Positions 20,615 through 31,744 of a stretch of 64,000 nucleotides of DNA are shown one piece after another (the first letter of the stretch is position 1; each line of letters opens with the position of its first letter). Below the pieces are notes generated by a model. It saw only the letters and a list, made by a program, of their open reading frames with translations. It ran no database searches and was not told the DNA's origin. Location of the stretch: positions 51,278,592 through 51,342,591 of the forward strand of contig OY743182.1 in NCBI GenBank assembly GCA_963555705.1, given 5' to 3'. A program made the translations under genes and the position numbers. The stretch comes from Ligustrum vulgare. Taxonomy: Eukaryota > Streptophyta > Magnoliopsida > Lamiales > Oleaceae.

Positions 20615-21943
20615 AGACTTACTTTTTCCAATCTAGATCACTTGGAAAGGACCGTGTTCGTACGAACTCTTCATGAACCTAGTATCACACAACAACCCGA
20701 GGTTATGGATATTTTAGAGCGAGAGCCCAGTTGGATGGATCCTATAATTGAATACCTAACGTCAGGGAAGTTTCCAGATGACAAAGCAGAGGCAAGAAGA
20801 ATCAAAGCAAGGGCCCCGAGGTATACCTTGCTACAGAATACTTTGTTTCGTCGAAACTTCACACTTCCTTACCTACGATGCCTAACTCCAAAAGAAGCAG
20901 CCCTTGCTATGGTCGAGGTTCATGAAGGAATCTGTGGGGGACACCAGGGGGATAGAGCTCTAGTATTGAAGTTGATACGATATGGATACTATTGGCCAAC
21001 CATGAAGAAGGACATGCTGAATTACATAAAAGCTTTTGACAAGTGCCAAAGATTCGCTGCTCGGTTACATCAACCCGCGGAAGAGCTAACCTCGATTATG
21101 TGCCCATATCCTTTCGCTTAATGGGAAATCGACATACTAGGACCTTTCCCCATAGCCCGAGGTCAGGTCAAATTCTTGGCAGTTGCTGTGGAATACTTCA
21201 CTAAGTGGGTGGAAGCCGAACCGCTAGCCGTAATTACAGAACAAAAGTTGGAAGCATTTGTGTGGAAATCAATAGTCTACCGTTTTGGTCTTCCTAAGAC
21301 ATTGATAACAGATAACGGGCATCAATTTGAGTGCCAAGCCTTCAAGTAATTCTAAAAGAACTTGGGAATAGAACACATGTTGACTTTCGTTTCGCACCCG
21401 CAGAGTAATGGGTTAGCTGAAGTTACAAACAAGCACATCCTGCAGGACTTGAGGACTCGACTGGATAGTGCCATAGGAGATTGGCCCGATCTCCTTCCAG
21501 AAATACTTTGGACCAACTGAACCACATTCAAAACTACAACAGGGGAGACTCCGTTCATGCTTGCCTTCAGAATGAAAGCCGCTGTTCCAGTAGAAGTAAC
21601 AATCCCGAGTTTCCGTACTATGTCCACGAGATCACCCGACCATGTTGGGGGACAAAGAGAAAGTCTAGATCTTCTAGAAGAAGTCAGAGAAAATGCATCA
21701 TTGAGAATAGTAGCTTATCAGCAGGCCATGTCTAAGAAGTTCAATGTCCGAGTAAAGAAGAGGGAATTCAGAATGGGAGATCTTGTTCTTCGCCAAGCGA
21801 AGCTGCTAAACATCAGCCAGGGAAGCTTGGACCTATTTGGGAAGGACCATATGAAGTCATCCGAAAGGTGGGAAAGGGCTCGTACAGCCTCCGCACAATG
21901 GATTCAAAGCCTCTTCCTCGGCCATGGAATGTGGAGAACTTAA
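20615..21943 (+). pseudogene. Integrase of Tat element 1, several nonsense codons
   Basis: It continues in the RT/RNase H frame. The HHCC zinc-binding region is HEGICGGHQG ... CQRF. The catalytic core is split by a TAA at 21119-21121 just before WEIDILGPF. It then shows YFTKWVEAEPL, TDNGHQF and HPQSNGLAE (the DDE triad), with TAA codons at 21347 and 21353 and a TGA at 21518. The C-terminal part has KKREFRMGDLVLRQ. Integrase inserts the cDNA into the genome and makes the 5-bp duplication. The frame is held almost throughout, so decay is mainly by point nonsense changes. Confidence 0.88.
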
Positions 21944-22279
21944 AGCCATGCTACAAGTAGTGGCGTCTATTTCTTGATATTAAAGTCGTCTAGTCGTGTT
22001 CAAGTCGGGTCTGCGCGCCCCTTGTTCTTTTCATTTTTCATCAATGATTATTCGGGCCTGCGTGTCCATTATTCAAGTCGAGCCTGTGTGTCTATTGTTC
22101 ATGTCGGGCCTGCGTACCCATTGTTCTTTCTTTTAGTGTTCGGGATGGGTACTCTTTCTCCTTATCCAGATTTTTTCCCACGGGGTTTTTCTGGGTAAGG
22201 TTTTAATGAGGCCCATCGTTCAGTCCCCTTTAATAAAAGTACTTCTTTTAAAGAATGAGCAATACAAAGATCAGATTTT

Positions 22280-22870
22280 GAAATAACTTACAAGGTCATT
22301 CACATGGCTTTACAAGTTATTTCCCATCAAATAATTTACAATGTCTCATGGGAAGACTTTACAAATTATTCTTCCACGAATAATTTAAAAGGTCTCAGGC
22401 AAGACGTTACAAATTATTTTTTATCAAATAATTTACAATGTCTCATGGGAAGACTTTACAAATTATTCTTCTACGAATAATTTACAAGGTCTCTTGGCAA
22501 GACGTTACAAATTATTTTCCATCAAATAATTTACAATGTCTCATGAGAAGACTTTACAAATTATTCTTCTACGAATAATTTACAAGGTCTCATGGCAAGA
22601 CGTTACAAATTATTTTCCATCAAATAATTTACAATGTCTCATGAGAAGACTTTACAAATTATTCTTCCACGAATAATTTACAAGGTTTCATGGCAAGACG
22701 TTACAAATTATTTTCCATCAAATAATTTACAATGTCTCATGGGAAGACTTTACAAATTATTCTTCCACGAATAATTTATAAGGTCTCATGGCAAGACGTT
22801 ACAAATTATTTTCCACGAATAATTTACAAGGTCTCATGGCAAGACATTACAAATTATTTCCCATAATTTA
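22280..22870 (+). repeat. Tandem array of ~49-bp monomers in alternating A/B pairs
   Basis: Monomer A reads ...aatttacaaggtctcatggc / aagacgttacaaattatttt and monomer B ...aatttacaatgtctcatggg / aagactttacaaattattct. They alternate, so the higher-order period is about 98 bp, with roughly six dimers; the last repeats lose the alternation. The array sits between integrase and the antisense gene, in the 3' region where Tat elements are known to carry variable tandem repeats. The same monomer family recurs in reverse orientation at 41400-41560. Confidence 0.92.
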
Positions 22871-23173
22871 CAAAATATATAGGTCGGTGCAACCCGATCT
22901 TGTCAAACACTTCTCGAAAGTTACTAGTCAATTGACAAAATAGGTCGGGCATACCAGGTCTTAATAGTCAAATTGTATTCAACTCAAACATTAAGTCATT
23001 CCTACTCGGCTTACTCTATGGATTGTTGAAAAGGTGGGTCATTCCCGACCTTAGTTAGCAAACAATAAAACGCACGAGCTTTTGCCAAAAATATTTTCAT
23101 TAAGACATATTGATTACAAAAGATTCTCGGGGCATACCCCGGGCTATACATAAAAAATTGTCCTAGTAAGTTC

Positions 23174-25061
23174 CTACTGAGGATCGTGATCACTGGCTTC
23201 GTCAGCCTCCTCGTCAGATCCGACCTCAACCTCCGCGTCATCTTCCAAGAATGGGGTAAGGTCGAGGCCTTCAGTCCCCAGGGGAAATTGAGAGAGGGGG
23301 CTGGTATCGAGATTGGGCACGTGCAGTTTGATCCAAGCCCGGGCTTGTTTCATTCCTTGAGAGTACGATTCCAAGGCATAGTTGCCCAGAGCCAAGTCAT
23401 ACTCCTCGGACTTTTTATAAGCTTCCACAGCCTCAACCTTAGCAGCTTCGATCTCTTCCCGTGCTCGACGAAGCTCCTCCACGAGCCTTGTATTTTCATC
23501 CCGGGTAAGATCTCGATCTTGGGTCATTAATGCTAAGTTCGACTCCACGCGAGCCAGTTTCTCCTCTGCAGCCCGGGCCTTAGTTTCCTCGTATTGGATT
23601 GAGTGAACAAGATGGCTCGAAGTCTCTCCGCGCTTGAAACCCTGATGACTGAGTCCTCCGCCAATACTGACGAGCTGCAGTTCGAGACAAAAACTTCAAT
23701 AATACCCCAAAGAAAATCAATGCTCGGGATAGAAGGATCGGTCATACCTTCACCGCTGCATTCAGGAAGTGATCTACTCCATCCTGAATGGTCACTTCCT
23801 CGGTGTACTTCTCCAGAAGGCCGGGATGAAGGCTTTCCTTAGCTTCCCCCTGAGGTCAGCCAAAGTAGGGCCTTCGGGCACCACCTCCGGTGCCGGAGAT
23901 ACATGACCGGGTTGTTCACGGGGAGGAGGCCGGCGTGTTTCTCGACCACTTTGAGGAGGAACCTCCGCACTCCTTCTTGAGGTCTCTCCTACCCCGGAGG
24001 TATCCTTTCGGGGCCTCTTCTGATAACGGTGCCTCACGACACCATCATTCTTCCGTTTCTGGGCAGCAGTCCGAGCCCTCTCCTCGGCCGCTTTCTTTAG
24101 TCTATCACCATCAAAAGCCATCCCTGCCAAAAATTAAAAAAGGAGGATGAGCAGTGAAACATACATTGGGAGTTGTAAAAATCCCAAAGGAAAAATATTT
24201 ACTTAATTTACAAGGCCGAGAACTACCGGGCTGTAGATCGAGACCAGCCTGGCCCAAAATTTCATTAGTGGTCAGGTCAGAAGCCTCCTCGGCCAACAAG
24301 CCAAAATCACACACCCTAATGGCGTTAGCAAGAAGGTTGGCCTTCTCCTCCTCGGTTTTATTCCCCATCCTATTAAAACTATCTACATCAGGCCTTCTAA
24401 AGGTTGACAAAAAAATGTTTTCCCCAGCCCGGGGCTTTACAAAGAAAAACCTTTCCTTCCAGTATTTTATTGAAGAAGGAACCCAGGAAACTTCAAAACG
24501 TCCCTTCCCACTTAAATAGACGAAGTAATTGCATCGGGGCAAGTACTTCAAATCTAAGAGACACTTGCACAAGTCAACAGTGGGTTCTATTCCTAGACTC
24601 CTAAACAAAACAAAGAAATACACAAGAATCCTCCACCCATTAGGTGCGAGTTGGCCCGGGACGATGCTAGCAGTAAGAAGAAAGTCAATGAAAAGGTGGT
24701 GTAATGGAAACCTAAGCCCGGCCATGAGGGACTCCTGAAATACTACCATTTCCCCCTCTCGGCAGTGGTAAGAAACGTCATCTGCCTCAGGAGTTCGGGC
24801 TATGTACCCCTCAGACATCCCGAACTTCCTCATATTGGCCTCAACCATATGCTCCTTCATCCTACCATTAATGGTCGGGAGCTCCAGGTCTGCCTCACTA
24901 GTCCCTCTATCTAGGTCACCATCATCCTCGATCCCTTCCTCGCTACCCGACTCCTCATCCCGGGAAGGTAGGGGCTGATAAAAACCTATGGGCTCAACCT
25001 CTAAAGGTTCCTCTAAATTCTCAACTTCCCTGAGGTCTGTAATGTTCACCTGCCTGGCCAT
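23174..25061 (-). CDS. Antisense gene of Tat element 1, apparently three exons (one frameshift)
   Basis: Read on the minus strand: exon 1 25061-24212 (MARQVNITD ...), intron 24211-24124 (gtaaat ... ggcag, 88 nt), exon 2 24123-23748, intron 23747-23675 (gtatga ... ctgcag, 73 nt), exon 3 23674-23174. Codon phase is kept across both proposed junctions. Exon 2 holds one frameshift near its end (before LLEKYTEEV). Exon 1 has the conserved block of the plant family named putative gypsy type transposon (Transposase_28): EMVVFQESLMAGLRFPL, PGQLAPNGWRILVYF, then WKERFFFV. Exon 2 is basic (KKAAEERARTAAQKRK). Exon 3 is a long charged coiled coil (LVEELRRAREEIEAAK) with an acidic tail. The role is unknown. 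The antisense position between pol and 3' LTR is known for Tat elements; the introns are my inference. Confidence 0.72.
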
Positions 25062-25422
25062 TTTTCTAACAATAAGTTATGAAATTAAAAAGGTCGGGTG
25101 TGGCCGAGCTTACCTACAAGGAAATGTTTGTAAATAAGATCGTGCTAGTCACTCGAGGAGTTCTCTGGAAAAATCGCAAAGTAAAAGGAATGAGAGGATA
25201 GAGACCACCACATATATATAGGCAAAAAATAGGCGAGAAAATTTTCAAACCACCGCCTTTCACTATGGACACATGGCGGCCATCTATTCGCAAGATATTA
25301 ATTACGCAACACATATTACAAAACATAACAGTTGGCAAAACACGTCACTAATGAAGGTAACAGCTGTCAGGAGTTAATTGCATTCAGGCATCAATCGTCG
25401 ATCCCTGATGCACGGGGGCCAA

Positions 25423-26148
25423 TGATTGGGCTATTTTTCGGGGATTTTCAGTATGGGCCTATGAAAGGAATACACCGGGTCATCCCATCTCGATAACATG
25501 TTCGGCCCTATATCCCGAGTGAACCCGATCTCAGTCCATTAACTTATTGTCTATAAGTTTTCTCAAATCAGGCTGCATGCCCAACCTTATGACCATCACA
25601 TACCGAAAATGCCCAACCTAATCAAGTCCTGCATCCATAGTGGGAAACATGCCCGGCCAAAGCCGGCCACTTCGCTCCACATTACTCGGTACAAGCGAGA
25701 TTCCAGATGTTCATCTTTTATCGGCTTTATCAATGGGCCACCTTCTTGGGCCCTCGAAATAAACCCTTGAAATAAAACATAACCTATAAGGAATCGTCCT
25801 AAAAAAGAGGAAGTACAATTCTTATAAGATTAAAACTCCTCCTAAAGGGTAAGTTTGTAACAAAAGGACTCCTTCCTTAAATAAAGGAAGTTATGTGTTT
25901 TTTCAGCCCTATAAATTCAGCTCCTTTGATCACATATATTCATTCACAATTCAATATTCCTTACGTTTTCCAGCAAAATATTCTCTCTCTACCTTTTTCC
26001 AGAAAACTAATTCTCACACCGGAGGGGCGACAGGGAGAATCCTTCTCGCCTTTTTTGCAGGTTATCCAAGGCGAGTTCATTGATCTTTTCCAGCAATCAA
26101 GTATCATCAGATCCTGCCACGTCAAGGTTTGAATTTTTGACAGCATCA
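25423..26148 (+). repeat. 3' LTR of Tat element 1
   Basis: 726 bp, TG...CA. It contains a short extra segment (cccttgaaataaa) relative to the 5' LTR, which looks like a local duplication of the neighbouring ccctcgaaataaa. Confidence 0.9.
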
Positions 26149-26153
26149 CTTTG

Positions 26154-28260
26154 TAAATGTGTGGTTAGAAATTATATAAAAGAAGAGTTTTCAAATAATG
26201 ATTATCTGACAGGGATAAAATAATATTTCTCTATATATGAATGCAACGTTAATTTTCCACATGTAAATCAACCAAGAGACGGATGCTATTTTCTTAATAT
26301 AAATTCACTTAAAGTGCAAACTTGGAATATGGCATGTGACACTGCTAATTTAGTCTATGTTTGGTTTAGCTAAAATCATATTTTTAATAGATTGTTTTAT
26401 CAAAGTTAATGAAATAGTGGTTTAAAAGTTGATAAAATTATGAGTTCCATAAATGTGTGTTGAAATTAATAAGTGCAAACTTTGACTTAAGTTTTATTAA
26501 AATTTTTAGTTAAGTTTAAAGTTCGGATATAAAAATAGTAAATTGTAATTTTTTTTTCTTAGGTACTTTTTCCTATCTAATTCTCGAAACCAAATGTGTC
26601 TCTAGTGCATTTTTTCTAAATAATTACTAAACAAAATTTTAACTGTATATAATAAATAGAATAAATTGCAATCTTTCAAAAAGTTGCAATGAATTCTCAA
26701 ACCTTTAACTTTTGCGTCCAAAGGCCCAAAGCCTTTAACCTAAGAGGAAATTACACATAAGCGTGTTTCATAGGTATCAAATTCAAAAGTAATACTAAAC
26801 TTATAAAACTTCAAATTTCAAGTTGTGATAAATTTTTAAAATATATTTAATAAATTATAATAATCGCTAATCTCAATATCTAATCAAACCCTACTTCCCA
26901 CAGACTTTCTCTACTCTCTCCTTTTCCACACTTGCATTCCCTCCTCCGGCTGTGACGGCGGCGGAAAGCTCCTCTGGCGATGGCACTCCAATCATCCACC
27001 CCACTCCACCCGCCATATCTCGCAGCCACAGCATCGTCGCACGCGACCACGCAAGATCTCACGTGTAGTATCCTTGAATCAGGAAGAGAGATCGTCGCTG
27101 CCTCAGATCGTCATTGCCAATAAATCTAATTTTTCAATCTATGCAGTTACCGAAACCATCATTCTTCACCACCACCACCCCCACCACTTCAGATTTTGGC
27201 AACAGAGAAGTCATTACCTATAAGAGACACCGTCCCGCAGCTCGACCGCAGCGCTGTCCCGATCTGGCCAGCCGCTGTGTAGTGGTGTTGGTGATGTTGA
27301 GGGTGGTGTTGATAATGTGTTGTCGAATGCTGCTTCACGTGGTGGTGTGGGTATTTTGGTGGTGGGGGAGGCTGTAGTGTGGTGTTGCGGTGGATACGAT
27401 GGTGTGGCGGTTTGGTGGATGTTGTGGTGCCGTGATGTGCAGTGTTGATTGTGGTTGGTGGTGATGTTTGTGTTGCAGTGTGGTGATGGATTTTGACTTT
27501 TTTTTTTTTTTTTTTTTTTAAGATTGAGGTTGAGGGCTGCGATGACAAGAGTGTGGTGAAAGTGGTGGTGGTCGGCGGTGGATATTATGAAAGTGACCTA
27601 CAATAAAATTGTGGCCTTAATATGTTGTGGTGGTGTGTTTTTTTTGGTGGTAGGGTGGAGCTGGTCAGTTGGTGTTGTGTTGGTAATGACGATGACGGTC
27701 ATGGTCTTGATCGTTGGAGGTGGTGGTGGTGCATTGACGTTAAACTAAAATCGTAACCTATAATTTTTTTAACTGTGACATTTAAAATTATTACTCGTGA
27801 CATTAGAAATGGTGGTTGTGACTAGAAATTATTGTAGTGTGACTTGCGATCCTAAATAATTGTGACCTAATCGTGATTTGTGACTTCAAATAATTTGTGA
27901 AATAAAAGATTTTATTTTGTGACTTGAAATTATATGATATTTTGACATGAAGTTATACGATATTATGACCTTAATATATATAATTAATAAAATATTTTCA
28001 ATTATTTTATTTAATTAATTATCCTAATTACAACCGATTTTTGAAATTATACAAGTTTGATCTTATTTTTTAAATTTGTATTTTTAAACACCTTATTTAT
28101 TTAATTTTCCTTAAACTAATATTCAATTCTAGGTCCCTTGAATGGTTTCTATGTAGAAGTCCGTTAATTGATTCAAAAAATTGGAGTTAACCTTCATTCG
28201 ACCAAATTTAAAGGGGACAAAAACAGGGACGGATCCAGGATTAAAGTCCAGTTAGAGCGA
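26154..28260. other. Non-coding stretch with ggtggt-rich and gtgac-phrase segments
   Basis: 26350-26620 is AT-rich with tttggttt near the left and aaaccaaatgtg near the right, possibly a decayed MITE. 26880-27125 is more GC-rich and holds a 47-codon frame (ATG 26979) without recognisable features. 27280-27760 is rich in ggtggt and gtggtg with a T22-type run at 27498-27519. 27770-27965 repeats gtgac phrases (ctcgtgac, ttgtgact, ttgtgaaataaa). No gene was identified. Confidence 0.45.
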
Positions 28261-28277
28261 CCGGCCATTGATCGTTG

Positions 28278-28306
28278 ACCGACGATCGATGACAGTAGCG
28301 AGAACG

Positions 28307-28399
<93 letters not shown>

Positions 28400-28438
28400 A
28401 TTATTATTATTCCGACGATCGATGGCAGTAGCGAGAAC

Positions 28439-28512
<74 letters not shown>
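28278..28512. repeat. Duplicated unique segment plus (TTA)n/(TTG)n microsatellites
   Basis: The unit cgacgatcgatg(a/g)cagtagcgagaac(g/a)ttta occurs at 28280 and 28412. Each copy is followed by a long (TTA)n run; the first also has a (TTG)n block. The apparent long poly-N/poly-I open frames here are only the microsatellite. Confidence 0.9.
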
Positions 28513-28513
<1 letters not shown>

Positions 28514-29165
28514 ATCGATATATGAATACACTAGAACTAGAATCAATAGGTTGAGACTTTCGTTTAGGTTGAAAAAAAGGTTCCATAATCTGTAAATCAA
28601 TAATCATAATTCACAAAACAAATATTCACCTAATCACAATTCACATTTCACAACCTTTAGTCAATAATCACAATTCACAAATCAAATTAAATAATTTCCA
28701 AATCTCATTTCACAACCTACAACTCAATAATCATAATGCACATATCATATCAAAGATCCACCAAATCGCAATTCACACTTAACGAAAGGGGAATAAGGGG
28801 CTCACAAGTGACCACATTGCAAAGACTTAAATGTAATATTTACACACAATTTCCAAATAACATTTCAATCATAGTGCATCTATGCGTCGTCGATGGTTGA
28901 AGGCTTGGAGTTGGAACTGCTATGGTCTCTGTGGATCCGACTCCTTCGTCCGCGGTTGAAGGGTTTGAGAATGAGAGCTCAAATTGGGTTGGGGGTTTGG
29001 GTAAGTGAAATGGGTTGTTGCAATCGGCGCTTTGGGTTTGCTATTGGATTTGGGTTACTACTTCTACTTGGGCCAAGACACACAAAAAATAAAAATAAAA
29101 TAATAATAATAATAATTTTTTTTTCGACTGGACAACTGGCGGTCAGGCAACACGACTTCGCTAGC
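28513..29165. other. Non-coding stretch
   Basis: Diverged repeats of caatcacaattcaca-like phrases lie at about 28600-28780, then a stretch with a short open frame at 28893-29207. No recognised gene. Confidence 0.4.
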
Positions 29166-29198
29166 TCGCGCACTGTGAATCTACCATTGGACAAAAGA

Positions 29199-29590
29199 GT
29201 CTTTTAATTCCACATTATCTCCCTCTATTTTTTAGATGATGAAAGCTAGATAGATGATCGAGGGAACTACTTGTGGTAAGACACACGTAATAGTACCACA
29301 TTCAAATATTGACTTCATTTTGAAATTAAGTTAATATTTAATTCAATGGGAAAAGATGTTTGTATATATTTCGGTACATCAGAAGCTAGCTTGCCGCACG
29401 GTAAACCTGCCACTAGATAGAAGAGCCTTTTCATTCCACATTATCTCCCTCTATTTTTTAGATGATTGAGGGAACTACTTGTGGTAAGTCACACGTAATA
29501 GTACCACATTTAAATATTGACTTCATTTTGAAATTAAGTTAACATTTAATTCATTGGGAAAAGATGTTTGTAAATATTTCGATACATCAG
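29199..29590. repeat. Tandem duplication of about 210-226 bp
   Basis: The block containing ccacattatctccctc at 29210 recurs at 29436 and runs to cggtacatcag / cgatacatcag (29371-29381 and 29580-29590). A 17-bp insertion (aaagctagatagatgat region) distinguishes the first copy. Confidence 0.85.
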
Positions 29591-29904
29591 ATATTTGTAG
29601 CGAAATCTACACAATTGAATGATGTGGCCCATATGATGGTCGTTGATTAAAATGTGATATGACGTAGGGAAAATATGATGATGCCAAGTGTAATTTCTGT
29701 ATAACTTTCGGTACAACAATAGGTACGATAGCATGATTGTAATTCAATTTACTTGTAATTTTAGTAAGTACAAAACTTTTCTAAAACTTAGAAGTCATTA
29801 GCATTTACTATGTTAAATAACAATCTAATCATTTTTCTTATTTATGATTTGGAGAGAAAATTAAATGATAAACTTCTAAACCTAGATAAACTAAAGAAAA
29901 AGAG

Positions 29905-31487
29905 ATGCTTGCAGTAGTTTTTGCATTTGACAAATTTTGATCTTATCTCATTGGGTTAAAAGTGGTTGCCTACACAGATCATTCAGCCCTCAAATATCTC
30001 TTTGAGAAGAAGGATGCAAAATCGAGGTTGATTCAATGGGTACTTCTCCTTCAAGAATTCGACATTGAGATTAAAGATAGAAAGGGTACCGAAAACCAAG
30101 TTGGAGATCATTTATCAAGGCTTGAACCATAAAAATAAGGTGAGAAAGTTGACATAAATGAAGTGTTCCCTGATGAGCAGATACTAGCTATTGCACAGTC
30201 GCCTTGGTATGTAGATATTTTGTTAACTACTTGGTCAGTCAGACAATTCCACCTGAATTCTTCTACCAACAAAAGAAGAAACTGATTCACGAGTCCAAAT
30301 TCTATTACTGGGATGAACCACATTTGCATAGAAGAGGGGCTGATCAGATTATCAGAAGGTGTATACTAGAAGAGGAGATGAAACCAATATTGGCTTGAGT
30401 GCATGCATCAGCATATGAAGGACACTTTGGGCCTACAAAAATAGCAGCTAAAGTGCTTCAGTGTGGTTTTTATTGGCAAACACTGTTTAAAGACCGTCAT
30501 AGCTTTTGCAGGTCAGGTGATCGGTGCCAAAGAACAGGTAATATTTCTGCTAGACATGAGATGCCACTAAACAATATATTGGAAGTTGAAATCTTCGATG
30601 TGTGGGGCATCGACTTCATGGGGCCATTTCCACCATCATACAACCATTGTTACATTCTCGTGGCCATGGACTATGTATCCAAGTGGGTAGAAGCAAAAGC
30701 CCTTCCTACCAATGATTCGAAAGTAGTAGTGGACTTCATAAAGAAGAACATTTTCAACAGATATGGAGCACCTTGGGCGATTATAAGTGATGGGGGATCT
30801 CACTTTTGCAACAGGCTCTTCAAAGCAATACATCACAAATATGGAGTCCATCATCGAGTGGCCACACCTTATCACCCTTACACAAGTGGATAAGTTGAGA
30901 CTTCAAACAGACTGACTCAAAATAATTTTGGAATTGACTGTGAATGCATCAAGAAAGAATTGGTCCAAGAAGTTAGATGATGCACTTTGGGCATATAGAA
31001 CAACATTCAAAACACCAATTGGAATGTCACCATACTGAATAGTGTTTGGAAAGCATGTCACTTGCCTGTGAAATTTGAGCACAAAATATATTGGGCATTG
31101 GTGTAACTGAACATGGACTTAGAAAAAGCTGGGGAAACAAGAAAATTGCAAATGCATGAATTTGAAGAATTTCGACGGGAAGCTTATGAAAATGCAGTCA
31201 TCTATAAGGAAAGAACAAAACAATGGCATGATAAGAATATTCAGCACAGAACATTCAAAATTGGAGATCTGGTCCTATTATACAACTCGAGGCTGAAATT
31301 ATTTCTAGGCAAGCTAAAGTCAAGGTGGTCGAGACCTTTCACTGTCGCTCAAGCCTTTCCATATGGGACTATTGAGATATATCATCCTATCAAGGGAAAT
31401 TTCAAAGTAAATGGACAATGCGTGAAGCACTACATGGAGGACTTCCTTACAGCAATAGAGACACTTGACGTTGCTGTGCCACACTGA
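29905..31487 (+). pseudogene. RNase H-integrase part of Athila-type pol
   Basis: 29905-30132 translates to RNase H (EMLAVVFAFDKF-stop-[35 protein letters not shown]). 30399-30893 is integrase: [10 protein letters not shown] ... CRSGDRCQR (one expected zinc-ligand Cys appears replaced by Gly), then [23 protein letters not shown] as [19 protein letters not shown] and [12 protein letters not shown]. 31113-31487 is the C-terminal module with FKIGDLVLLYNS and GKLKSRWSRPFTV. The [13 protein letters not shown] phrase is characteristic of Athila integrases as I know them. Stops and frameshifts break it throughout. Confidence 0.85.
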
Positions 31488-31724
31488 TCCAATCATAAAG
31501 TCCAGCTAGAGACTATAAATCAAGAACTATAGGGCGGTATCCCAACTTCTAACCATTAAACTCATTTTATTATTGTTTTCAAATTGCCTTTAACGTTGCA
31601 TTAAATATTAGGACACATTTTTCAAATTTGATTTAAATCTAGGTATTTTATTTTGACTTTATTAAGTAATCGGTATCATCATCTAAAAAAAAAAATTAAC
31701 TCAACCGCGGTCGAACTACGGTTT

Positions 31725-31744
31725 GCAAACCATAGTTTCTCTAA
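31725..31744. repeat. 20-bp palindrome
   Basis: ctacggtttgcaaaccatag is self-complementary with one G/A mismatch pair. It lies just after the Athila pol remnant, between two ccgcggtc/cgcggtc copies. Confidence 0.7.

Larger units (their letters stand above)
15994..26148 (+). mobile_element. Tat-lineage Ty3/gypsy LTR retrotransposon, TSD CTTTG
   Basis: LTRs at 15994-16706 and 25423-26148 (TG...CA) are flanked by a perfect CTTTG duplication (15989-15993, 26149-26153). The primer site TGGCGCCGTCTGTGGGAA begins two bases after the 5' LTR (16709). A purine-rich tract (gcacgggggccaa) abuts the 3' LTR. Order: gag, protease, RT, gypsy RNase H, a second archaeal-type RNase H, integrase, tandem repeats, an antisense gene, 3' LTR. 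The dual RNase H and the long 3' region with an antisense ORF are known traits of the Tat lineage. Gag-pol is broken by several stops and frameshifts, so this 10.2-kb copy is not autonomous. Confidence 0.93.

Noticed and set aside
22280..22870. CRISPR-like regular repeat array
   Set aside because: The units are contiguous ~49-bp monomers without unique spacers, in a plant retrotransposon. It is an ordinary tandem repeat.
26350..26605. MITE suggested by tttggttt ... aaaccaaa
   Set aside because: The arms are too short and imperfect, and there is no target duplication. Left as part of the non-coding stretch.
26979..27122. 47-codon ORF in a GC-rich patch resembling a first exon
   Set aside because: No recognisable motif, no continuing exon, and the surroundings are repeat-like. 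Mentioned only under the non-coding stretch.
28241..28607. Long open frames of poly-N, poly-I, poly-Y and poly-V
   Set aside because: These are translations of (TTA)n/(TTG)n microsatellites on both strands, with no other coding signal.
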